Shown here: positions 9,058-18,429 of the stretch, piece by piece
Layout: each line of letters opens with the position of its first letter
Numbering within the stretch: position 1 is the stretch's first letter
Assembly (NCBI RefSeq): GCF_019112545.1
Contig: NW_025064943.1
Location: 138,009-187,129, forward strand
Direction: 5' to 3'
DNA: 49,121 bases
DNA from: Guyanagaster necrorhizus
Taxonomy: Eukaryota; Basidiomycota; Agaricomycetes; Agaricales; Physalacriaceae
Notes under the pieces: model-generated
The model's database searches: none
What the model was told of the DNA's origin: nothing
Seen by the model: the letters and a program-made list of their open reading frames with translations, nothing else
Program-made: the position numbers and the translations under genes

Positions 9058-10852
9058 TGACATGCTCTCTCTATGTTCAGGCATGTAAATTTGTGAAAAT
9101 TGAGAATACAGAGACTATATTCCAGTCTACTAAGCATGTAACAGAAAATAGAGCTAGAGCACAAAGAAACATAGCCATTATGATGCTAAACTGAAGCCAC
9201 AATGAGCAGAGTGCATAGCCTAATGATAGACTAATACCAGAGGGGTTAGATTGCATGTGAGATCCCCACACTTGGCCTTAAACATGCTAATATCATTACA
9301 AGAAGACATGCCAAAAATAAAGAGAGTACAATCAAAATATGATCAGCAATTCTGATCACATTGATTAAGGATGCACAGCCATTGATGTACTGATGGGACA
9401 TGCCTTAGAACAGAGAACTGAGACCCAAAGAAAGAGAAATATTACCAAGAGATGAATAGTGCACATAGTACTCAGAGACTTGCACATGTACTTACAGTGC
9501 TTTAGCATGCATAATACAGTGAGAGACTCTGCATCATACCAAGGTATGATATATAACTATTGGATGGATTAATTGATACAGAAGTGGCACATATTGTGAG
9601 GCAGATGGAATGTCTGGACACTGAGAAAGAGAATATGGTCATTGTGGCTGACTCCAGACATGAGAGATAATCTCAGAGGCCTGGAGTATTTCTCTGATGT
9701 CAGAATGCTTCACCAGAGAAATAAGAAAGCAAGCAGACACAATTCTGGTCTGGAACAGAATAAGCACAGCAACTGCAATACATATGTAAATAATATCTAT
9801 GAGATTCAGGATAGAGTCCTGCACTTTGAAGATACTATAATAGAGTTGTATTAGTAAGTACCACAGTAGAGTATTTAAATACTGCATTGTATAAATAGAA
9901 TATAAGGTCTATAATCAGTTTGAAAACTTGTGTGCAGAGGTTTGAATCCTTTGGCACTTGTGGACATGTTTGTGATTGGTTTCTGTCTAGAGTGCTAAGC
10001 TTTGAGTCATGTATTATGTGTATTAGAGATTTTGATTTGATCTGAGCTATGCTTGGAACCTTTTGAGAGTTTTGTGGGAGTGTTTCAATGTATTGTATTG
10101 AGCTACAGTATCTTTGCCTTGAGGCCTGGCAACATCTGTTGCCACTGTTAAGCCCAAGCAACATGTGACTGAAACATATGATAAATGAATGCTGTATCAA
10201 GTTTATATAGTCATGTTCAAGTTCACTATATGTGTTTGTATGGCATAGTGTTCCAAGGCCTTTGCAAGTGGCTTGAGATACAATGGTGAAGAATAAACTT
10301 TAGCTTGAAGCTGAGTATCTACAGCAAGAGCTATACTACTTATATACTGTTCATTGATGAAGTAAAAATAGTCCTACTAATTGTGTGTTTTTAGGCTACT
10401 GTGCTTCTTGTCCTGGAGTGTTGTTACTATCCATAAAAGAGTATTATCTGCTGTTGTGAGCATTGTTGAGTGTTGAAGGACAATGGCTAACTCTGCCTAT
10501 TATAGTGACTAAGCAGATTCCACAGTGCTAAGTGCTGGTCTAGGTGCTCTGACTAAGCATAAATAGAGGTTATCTAAGAAAAGAAATAGGAAAAATCATA
10601 ACAGCCATCTCTTGTTCTGATAAAATGAAAAGCTTTGAGACTTAGAGAGATTTAGGACTGTTGTATGTGTGCTACTGCTATTTGTATACTGTGGATTCAT
10701 TAAAGAAGACAATTAGATTTGCTGTGACTATTGTTATTGCATTATAATCCCCCACAAACTAAGAGTATTGTGTGTGTGTTGGTATGGGTGTGATCAGTGG
10801 ATAGCACTCTACTGTGTTTATTTTCATCTTGTGCACATGTGGGACATCTTCA
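9058..10852. repeat. Repeat R, copy R1, inserted in Ty3-C gag and split by a solo LTR
   Basis: Starts TGACATG and ends TCTTCA, like R2. It interrupts the gag capsid region of Ty3-C: homologous gag sequence resumes at 10853. Without the solo LTR it is about 1.33 kb, versus 1.82 kb for R2, because a stretch matching about 24330-24765 of R2 is missing near 9893-9908. It has a TATTTAAATA box and a B-box-like GGTTTGAATCC (9939-9949). No coding function was recognised. The TG...CA ends suggest a solo LTR of another element, or a non-autonomous element; target duplications are not clear for this copy. Confidence 0.72.
10146..10603 (-). repeat. Solo Ty3 LTR inside R1
   Basis: A 458-bp full-length LTR of the Ty3-A/B/C family, TGTTA...TAACA, with no internal region beside it. 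Flanks are GCCAC (10141-10145) and GCCAT (10604-10608), a 5-bp target duplication with one C-to-T change. R2 shows the uninterrupted site with a single GCCAC near 24980-24990. This fits insertion followed by LTR-LTR recombination. Confidence 0.88.
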
Positions 10853-13185
10853 TCAAGTTTCAGAGCCTCAACCATATACCCTTCTTCAGTGATATCATCA
10901 TAGAGTCTGAGAAGCTTAGTGAGTCATTTCAGCTTTCTAAAGTATTCATTAGTGGTTTTGTCACTCATTTATAGCTCCTTCATCTTCTTTTTGTGCATGT
11001 CCTACACAGTGATGTCAGTGAACTTCTCATGTATGGCATTCTTGAATTCTTTCTAGGACAGCTGTCAATGGTGTCTTCTGGTTGTCAAGTATAGGTCTGC
11101 AAGTTGCATTTTCCACCATTTCTTTGCTTTGTCCTCAAAATATGAGGCAGCAAAGGCAATGCAATACATGTCAACAGTGAGATAAGCAGAGTATACCTGA
11201 AAGTATGTTTCACCATCAGTGAGAAACTGGTTGATATTATTAGAGTGTCCCTTGAAGGGATGAGGTTTCCATATGAAGCCTGATTTGCACAGAATGAGAG
11301 CAGCATCAGCAGCTAAGAGACCCATCAGGTTTGAGTATTTGCTGAATGGCAGGTTATGCCATTCTTGGGGAGATCCAGAGAGAGAATGCAGGGAATGGTC
11401 ATCTGTGATTGAGCTTCTGGTTACTGCCCTCTTCTTCTTCTTGATTTGTCTATTGACAATCTTGAATCTGAGCTTCTTGGCCTTGGGATTGCCCTGGTCT
11501 TCTTCAGCCTGATCACTGGATCCTGCTTCATTTGCAGGAGACTGTCTAGTGAGTAGTCAGCTTTTTCAGCTTGCAGTCCAAGGGTGTCAGAGAGAGATGG
11601 CCAATTCAGCCTGAGAGAATAGATGTTAAAAGGCTAAAGAATGGGTGGATCAGATCAAGGGTGCCATATAGATGGCATGATTCAGTGGAATGAGGGTGTG
11701 TTCAGCATTGGTCAGATGTGAAACTGTGATTTGTATGCTGGTAGTTCTTCCATAGGCACTTTAGGGTAAGCCTCATTGTACAGATAGATAGCTTGCTCAG
11801 TAGTGTGGTACTGTAAAATGTCAATTTTTTCCTGGTCATCTACTGCTATATACTTCTTGCCCAGAGAAGTTATCCTTTAGGCAATATTCTGCATGATCTA
11901 CCTCACCCTTTCTTTGAACAGTCAATTAAATTCCTTCCATCTCTCTTTGTACATCTCCCTGATAAGCCAGTTCTTATCTACCTCCTCTTCTTTCTCATCA
12001 GAGAGATCTTCAGGCAGAGCAATTACTGATGGGGCTCTCAGTGCCTTCACTGTAGCTGGGGAGTTGTCATTGCTATCTGAGTCTGATGTCAATAGGAGGC
12101 TGGATTTGAGGTGGAGAAGGCCTAGTGATGGTTTCTCTGGCTTCATTCCAGGGTTCTGCTTCTGCATCCTCCTCCAGTTCATTATGATATCAGTGGAACT
12201 GGTGGAGGAAGTCATCACATCAGAATAGTCTATCTAGCAACTTGGCTTTTAAGAAATCACCAGAAGGTGTCATTACTGATGTATACAGGTTCAGGTCTTC
12301 AAATCCTGTATGCAGATAGAGAGGTGCTTTGTGGAGCTGGTGGAGTGATAGGCCTGTCAGATTCTGTTTCTGGCTAACTGGGCTCTTGAAAGAGGTGGTG
12401 GGTTTCACCTTAGAACATGAGCCTGAAGCATCAAAAGTCTGTTGTGCCTTCTGATGAGATGTCATAGTCAGCATAGTTGAGATATTCCTGTATGAGGCAG
12501 TCTGTGTTGTTGAGCCAGAGCTCTCCCATTGCTGCATGGATTTCTCTGGCATTGCTGTTGCTGTCAAGGTCAAACTCTGAGAGGACTGCAGAGTTGCTTT
12601 GGGTTTCAGAGGTCAAGTTATATTTGGATCCTTGCTCTGAAGCTAATTCAGAGGCAGTACCAAGAGAGTCTTGAGCATGGTCTCCAATTCTGTGCTCAGA
12701 CAGGGCAGTGGGAGGGTCAGGAGAGGGAGAGTTGTCAAAGATGTTATCAGAGAGATCATCAGTAAGACTAGCCAGGACTAGAGAGAAGTGCAGCAGAATT
12801 CTATTGAAGCAGCATCTTTGCTGCTCAATAGAGAGGCAGTTTCATTGGGGTCATCAAGGTGGATACTGATTGATCCAGCTGGCTTCTTCCTCTTGCTCCT
12901 TGTCAGAAGCTTTCTGAGTCAGCTGGAGAACAATTTTGGGTACAGGCTCACCTGTGGGCTCATTAGTTTGAGGAGGTTCTGCTGAAATATCATGGAAGGG
13001 GAGGACAGGCAAGAGATTTTGCTTGATTCTGTATAGGGTTCAGAGAGAATGATAATATCTGATGATCCAGATGGTGATGGACTGGTTTCCATGACAAAGA
13101 TAGACAATAACAAAGAGTCCAAGCAGGGTGCTGATAATGGTGGTCAAGAGCTTGAACTAGTAGTGATGTCAGTAGTTGATCGCAT
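10853..13185 (-). pseudogene. Ty3-C gag N-part and upstream ORF, decayed
   Basis: A capsid-like block at 11065-11325 matches Ty3-A (Pro-Phe-Lys-Gly-His-Ser...Lys-Lys-Trp-Trp). Upstream lies an acidic, Ser-rich tract (about 11900-12600). Near the LTR, 13085-13156 on the minus strand encodes the hydrophobic segment of the upstream ORF (Phe-Lys-Leu-Leu-Thr-Thr-Ile-Ile-Ser...), followed by conserved Trp-Ile-Ile-Arg-Tyr-Tyr-His and Phe-His-Asp-Ile. An ATG lies at 13185, 60 nt from the LTR as in the other copies, but its frame no longer runs straight into the hydrophobic segment. Several stops and indels. Confidence 0.7.
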
Positions 13186-13244
13186 TCAGTTTTCTTTGTC
13201 ACTAATATGCATAAGAAACAGAAAGCAGGCAGCTTCAAGCTAAT

Positions 13245-13705
13245 TGTTAGATCCACTTGACATGTGATCAATACACATGATAAACTAGCACTGTATCAAG
13301 TTCATATAGTCACACTAAAGTCCACTAATGTGCAATTCTGATCATATGTGTCAAGGCCATTGACAGGTTAGGCTCAAGAAAGAAGAATGGTATAGAATAA
13401 ACTTTGGCTTGAAGCTGGAGTCCTACAATGAGAGCTATTCTACTTATATCTGCTTTTCTGAAAGATAAATATAGTTTCTACTAGTTATGTGTCCTTGTGT
13501 TGCAATATCATAGCATCTGATCATTGAGAGTGAAACAATAGGGTATTGTCTATAGATGAGATGTTCACTATGTGTCAGAGGACAATGGCATGGGCTGCCT
13601 ATTGTGGTTAAGTAATCATTCCATAGTCATCAATAAGTGCCTATGATAAGATAGATGCCCTGATAAGATAAGATAAATAATAAGATAAATGAAAAAATTA
13701 TAACA
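13245..13705 (-). repeat. 5' LTR of Ty3-C (461 bp)
   Basis: TGTTAG...TATAACA, homologous to the other family LTRs, strongly CpG-depleted. The primer-site complement AGCTTCAAGCTAA is conserved just inside (about 13231-13243), with the LTR partner GGCTTGAAGCT near 13404-13420. Following AGAGC (13706-13710) is the candidate target duplication; its partner is outside the window. Confidence 0.88.
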
Positions 13706-14323
13706 AGAGCACTCTTTTGAGTTTTTGAGGTATTTGTGACATGAAGCACTGCAGGTGGCAGAGGTTCAAACCCTTTGAATCCACAGATAGGGTTTTTGTT
13801 TTTTTTTGTATCTCTAGATCATATAGGTTTGAATTCTGTGGATCTACAATTGGTTAGGAAACTTGTGTGTAGAGGTTTGAACCTTTTGGTATTTGTAGAT
13901 AGGATTGTGAAAGGTTTCTGCTTAGAGTGTGAAGCTTTAAGTTGTGTATTGTGTGTGTTAGGGATTTTGAGTTGATCTGAGCAGTGCTTGAGACTTTTTG
14001 GGAGTTTTGTGGGAGTGTTTTAAAGTATTGTATTGAGCTACAGTATCTTTTGCCTTGAGGCCTGGTGACACTTATTGCCCCTCTTGTTATAAAACAAAAG
14101 CTTTGATACTTAGAGAGATCTCAGACATATATATGTACATGCTATTGCTAGTTGTGTGCAGTGGATTATTGAAGATATGATTGTGTTTGCCATTTACTAC
14201 TCTTATTGCATTACAATCCCCCAATGAACTAAGAGTATTGTGTGAGTGGGTGGGCATGGATGTGATCAGTGGATAGTCCTCTGCTGTATCACTTTCTAGC
14301 TTGCACATGCTCCAGCCTCTTCA
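13706..14323. repeat. Repeat R, copy R3 (right portion), host of the Ty3-C insertion
   Basis: Matches R2 from about 24570 to 25235, ending TCTTCA at 14323. The left part is missing because Ty3-C inserted here; it would lie left of the window. It holds three B-box-like motifs (ggttcaaaccc 13763-13773, and decayed forms near 13826 and 13873). No gene is seen. Confidence 0.75.
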
Positions 14324-15880
14324 CCATGTACCATCATTGAGATACCACTCTAAGTGAATAGCAAGTTAGCATTCCTTTATTTGCTGGATGATGAGGTACT
14401 CACTGCCCTATTAATATGCCCAGAGTCTCTCACAGAAAGGAGAAACAAGCTGTGGTACTCCTTAAGTTAATTTTGAGGTTTCCAGGAGGATTAGGGCATA
14501 TGGAGGAGACATCCAAAATTTGACTTTGAGACATTGAATTTGAATAGATCTTAATCTAGAAGTGGCCACAATTTGTTTACACACATCCACGGAAGGGATC
14601 TGAACTCACTTTTAGATCTCCATGGATTTTCATACTGAGATTAGAGTGGACTTCCCCCAAAGGTCTATAGCTCTACTGAAGAGTGTGAATTTTATGTGTC
14701 AAAGGAGATATTTCTCCAGAAATAGCAAGAGCTCACAATCAGAAGCATCAAGGAAACATCCTCTCAAGGTTCAAGATAAATTCACAATCTCTGACTCAGA
14801 CAAGAAGGGTGAAGTCAGATAGGTTGAGGCTTGAATTAGCAGGCTTCACTCAGCAAGCTGAATCAACCATCAGCAAACCCTTTCTTAGCTGATGGTAACC
14901 CTTACCTCTATACCTGTATCTTCAACTCATGAAAAAATGCTCTATGACAATATAATGAGCCTACAGGAAGTAAAAGCACTAAAGACAGGTTTCTACCCTG
15001 ATCCTTGATGTTGATGGATGTGGTATGAGTTCATGCTGGCTGTGTGGCATTAGTCACAACATCAACAAGCCCATCCACAATCATGTGTCTCAGATGCATT
15101 GCTAACACCATGCCTCTGAGAATTATCTGCAAAGGCAACATGGCACTGAGAAGAATATTATAAAGTGAGAAGGAAAAAGAGAGAGATTGGGATGGTATTT
15201 GAAGCCCAGCTGATCCTATGTTTTATATCCCAAGATGCAGGCACTTCTATCATCTTGCCATCCAGAATTCTTGCTACACCATGAATGCTACCTGTCATGC
15301 CCTGCAGAGAAGAGTTATTTCAGCTCCTAATTCAAAACATAAAATATAAATTGAGCAAGCCAATGTCCCAGAATTTCAAGTACTCCAATGTCAGAAATGG
15401 TAGTAAAGAGAGGAATAAACAAGGCATGTTGGGATGTTTGGAATTGAGATGCGTTTTCTGTCTTGGAAATGGTGGCTCAAATTCCTTGATGTCTTGTAAC
15501 AAATTTTTGTTCACTGACAGAATTTCTCCAGCCAAGTGATTCAGAATTGCATCTCAGCTCACCTGCAGTCATCTGACATATTCATGGTGGCATGACTGAA
15601 GACCAAAGTCTTCTGAATAGCCTAATGACTTCTGAAACTGAAGAAAACCATAAGCTCAAGTCGATCACATGTAAAGCAGAAGTAAAGATCATGATTATTT
15701 ACTATGAAAATACCCCAATGATTTCTAGCATATTGATGCTAGAGATACTTTGACTGATCATGAGTCGAATGACTGCAGTGAGTGCATAGTTAATTTAGAG
15801 GAAAATAAAACATAGATAGAAGAAATGTAGAAATGGAAGAAAAATACAATGTTTCAAACCACTGGCAAAGTGATGATTTC
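14324..15880. other. CpG-depleted relic DNA, no certain gene
   Basis: No similarity to the retrotransposon copies was noticed. On the minus strand, open stretches near 15190-15540 include hydrophobic, membrane-like runs and splice-like signals (GTGAGC...TCTGTCAG near 15527-15575), but frames are broken and I recognise no family. It may be the remains of a second host gene downstream of the TENA-like relic. CpG is as rare as in the old elements. Confidence 0.3.
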
Positions 15881-16807
15881 CTAAAGACCTTTATACCAAT
15901 CCTTATTCAGCCCCACTGCAAAAAATGCAGTCTCAAACAGACATGCTTGATGGAATCCAGTGTTCCATTTATCCTTGTTGGAAGAACAATCATAGAATGC
16001 ATGATTGGCTTCAAGATAATCTAAGGGTTCAATTCTCAGAAACATCCTAAATACCAGTAAACAATAAACCTGGCACTCACTGGAAAGCCTGTTCACTGAA
16101 CCAGGGTCAAAGTTTGCCTCAAACCAGTACTTGTAAAACAATGTATCCTTTGCAGCTGAAGAATCTCTTTCAGCTAACAAACTTTGGTTGGAATTTTGAA
16201 GGTACAAACAAGCTATATTTGACCTAGACAAGTGTTCAGCGATCTTATTCCATCCCTGCTCACTTTGTAAGCTCAACCATGTTTCTCATAAAGAAATTCA
16301 CTCACATAGATGCATGGAATTGCCCTAACAAAATTCGAGAAAGTGTCATCTCTCACAGCAGACAATTGCTCCCAACTTGTATACTCCAACAATGCTGGTG
16401 AAGCCTTCTCATTCAGTAAGTCATCTGCAAGAATTTTCATGCCATTGATACAGTCATCATAGTTGTCATTCACATAACCCATGTTCCTAGTTATTCTGGT
16501 GGCCATATTGTTCAAACCCTCCTGGGTGTGAGCTAATGGGTCCTGCAGTGCTTGATAGTTGATGAAGCAGATGTATTCAATCAAGTAGAGATAGTCTTGC
16601 TACATTTTGTGTTGATAGTCAATCAGATACCAGGAAAGTTAACAAGAATTACCATATCTTGGCCATACCTCAGAACTTGTCATCAAACTCAGGTGCAGGA
16701 GCTTTATAACCAAGCATGCAGAATTGATTTCCCAGAAAATTGTTCCACACCTCCTCATTGTTCACAATCAGTTCTTCAATCAGAGTAGGTCTATCCTGCA
16801 TCCTCAT
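15881..16807 (-). pseudogene. Decayed TENA/THI-4 (PQQC, haem-oxygenase-fold) family gene
   Basis: The ATG at 16807 starts Met-Arg-Met-Gln-Asp-Arg-Pro-Thr-Leu-Ile-Glu-Glu-Leu. After an intron-like gap near 16600-16660 comes Gln-Asp-Tyr-Leu-Tyr-Leu, a hallmark of the family. Then comes a helical region ending in Tyr-Thr-Ser-Trp...Ile-Pro-Cys-Ile-Tyr-Val, like the family's 'Y..yl...A...PC.w.Y' block. Next are a Tyr-Lys-Tyr-Trp-Phe-Glu-Ala-Asn motif and a C-terminal Glu-Thr-Ala-Phe-Phe after a 49-nt GTTTAT...CTTAG intron (about 16020-16068). TenA proteins are thiaminase-II or related enzymes. A TGA after Asp-Asp-Lys-Phe and a frame slip near 16273-16276 indicate a pseudogene. CpG depletion equals that of nearby old transposons. 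The family assignment is from motif memory only. Confidence 0.6.
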
Positions 16808-17058
16808 AGGCAGGTGGTCCACTGTGGTATTTGAATTAAATGAAATTTGGGTGGAGAGTGAGTCAAAGACTAACCATCAAGGGCTTTGAGTTTGAATGGA
16901 ACTACTTGTGATTCCAAGGTACCTAAGATAGCAGCAGCTCTGCAGGTCATGTTGATATGAAAAACTGGTGGAGTCAAATGGATAGGGAGTGATACATTGT
17001 GTGTGATACTTGGGATGCTTTTTTGAGTGCAGGATGGCTTGGTTTTAAGGATTCTTCA
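16808..17058. other. Intergenic remnant, nothing recognised
   Basis: AT-rich, CpG-poor flank between the TENA-like relic and the copia 5' LTR. It ends in CTTCA (17054-17058), the left target duplication of the copia element. This would be the promoter side of the TENA-like gene. Confidence 0.5.
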
Positions 17059-17266
17059 TGTTGGGATAGCAATCCTGAGTGAGTACAAGAATGTACTTGA
17101 AGATACAATGCCAGTCAGCAGCAGCTGACTTGGATCATGATTCAGACTTATTTAGTATCTCACAGAAAGATCTTGAAGTAATACAAAATGTATTTAAGTA
17201 GAACATCTCTCTCTCAAGAGGCTAATTGTAATCCTCTGTACATTACTCTGCTCTCTACTTACAACA
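17059..17266 (+). repeat. copia 5' LTR (208 bp), fully CpG-depleted
   Basis: TGTTGGGATAGC...ACTTACAACA. Against the 3' LTR it differs at 15 sites: 11 are CpG in the 3' LTR and TpG (5) or CpA (6) here, one is another C-to-T, and three are transversions. Confidence 0.95.
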
Positions 17267-17278
17267 GGTTATGGGCCC
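17267..17278 (+). promoter_or_regulatory. copia primer-binding site matching an initiator tRNA-Met half
   Basis: GGTTATGGGCCC directly follows the 5' LTR. It is complementary to the anticodon arm of eukaryotic initiator tRNA-Met (GGGCCCATAACC, with the CAU anticodon). Drosophila copia is known to prime from such a 5' half-tRNA. The same mechanism here is inferred from the sequence match. Confidence 0.7.
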
Positions 17279-17349
17279 CAGCCATAACTGAACTTACATC
17301 ACTACTCACTTTGCACCCTTTTGTACTTTATGTACACACATAGAACTGC

Positions 17350-17937
17350 ATGGATAGCCAGTCCATGTATAGAATTGACCCCCTTAAGAGCCCAGAAAAT
17401 TATCTGACATGGAAAATCAAGATGATTGATATCCTAACCGATTTAGGACTAATTGATTATGCAGATGGAAGCATTCCAGCCCCGGCAGACATGACACTGG
17501 TGGCAGATTGGAAGAAGAGCAATAGGAAGGCTCTTTCAACAATAATATTGTGGATTTCAGATGGCCCACTGGTATATATTGCTGGTTCAAAGACTTTGGC
17601 AGAAGCCTGGAAAGCTCTGAAAGATATGTATGAGTCCAGAGGACTCATGGGAATTGTCCTTGTCAGAAGGAAATTCTTCAGAGCTCAGTGCAAAGAAGGA
17701 GGAAACATAGAGGAGCATATTAGGACTTTGAGGTCCTATCAGGAGGAGCTGGCATCCCTTAAGCAGAAAGTCAAGGAGGAGGACTTCTCTATCACACTGC
17801 TTATATCACTCCTGGAATCATGGAATTCATTCATCTCATCAGTGGATACTGCTGACTTGAAAGATTCTTACAAGTTGATTTTCTGAATTTTTCAGGAGGA
17901 CATCTGATTAAAGGAAAAGACTTCTGATTGGACCATG
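17350..17937 (+). pseudogene. gag: copia gag, 5' part up to the Ty3-B insertion
   Basis: Starts with the ATG at 17350, 83 nt after the LTR. It has the usual copia-type gag N-region: Asn-Tyr-Leu-Thr-Trp-Lys near residue 19, Trp-Lys-Ala-Leu near residue 92, and Glu-Glu-His-Ile near residue 121 (the UBN2/retrotran_gag pattern). Stops at 17884 and 17905 break it. The frame continues after Ty3-B at 27769 into the zinc knuckle. Confidence 0.85.
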
Positions 17938-18396
17938 TGTTAGATCCAAGTGTCACATGAGTGGAACCATATGATAGACAGAAGCTACCTTGCACTTCAG
18001 ATAGTCATCTGAATCCACTGATGTGATTCTTTGCAGTGTGGCACAAGACTAATGATGTAGCTCAAGAGTAGAATGGTATGAATAAACTTTAGTTTGAAGC
18101 TGAGGATTACCAGTGAGAGTGAGCCTCCTTAAATACAGTTTCTAGTCCACTATTAATACTCATACTTATTGTGCATTTCTCTGTCCTAGGTGCTCATTGT
18201 CCTTGAGCATTGTTACCATACATAAAAGGTTGATTGTGTGTTTGTTGTTAGATGTCAGTTGCATCAAAGAACTATGGTGAAGTCAGTCTGTTGTGATGAC
18301 CAAGCTTATCTCATGGTTCTAAGTGCTTGTCCTTTGGTGCCTTGACTAAGCATAAGATAGGGGTTTTTTAGAAGCAAAAAGGGAAAAATCATAATA
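17938..18396 (-). repeat. 3' LTR of Ty3-B (459 bp)
   Basis: TGTTAG...ATAATA; the terminal CA has become TA. It aligns end to end with 27308-27766. At several sites where Ty3-A has CpG this LTR has TpG and the sister has CpA, or the reverse. A purine-rich tract adjoins it on the element strand (next feature). Confidence 0.93.
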
Positions 18397-18410
18397 TTAC
18401 TCCCTCCTTA
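18397..18410 (-). promoter_or_regulatory. Polypurine tract of Ty3-B
   Basis: On the element strand TAAGGAGGGAGTAA, directly before the 3' LTR and after the chromodomain stop. This is the usual place for plus-strand priming. Confidence 0.6.
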
Positions 18411-18429
18411 AGACCATCATCCTGATGGC

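Larger units (their letters stand above)
7411..13705 (-). mobile_element. Ty3-C: old, heavily decayed Ty3 chromovirus of the same family, partial
   Basis: Order along the minus strand: LTR (13245-13705), upstream ORF and gag N-part (10853-13185), repeat R1 inserted in gag (9058-10852), gag end with zinc knuckle, protease and the start of RT, cut at 7411 by Ty3-A. The remainder should lie left of the window beyond Ty3-A. CpG is nearly absent and the frames are broken by stops and frameshifts. It sits inside another R repeat (R3), whose right part starts at 13706. Confidence 0.85.

Noticed and set aside
9639..10200. Hydrophobic ORFs inside repeat R1
   Set aside because: Not conserved in frame between R1, R2 and R3; hydrophobicity comes from AT-rich composition.
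9053..10857. Target duplication of R1
   Set aside because: TCTGA on the left and TCAAG on the right do not match convincingly, even allowing C-to-T decay.
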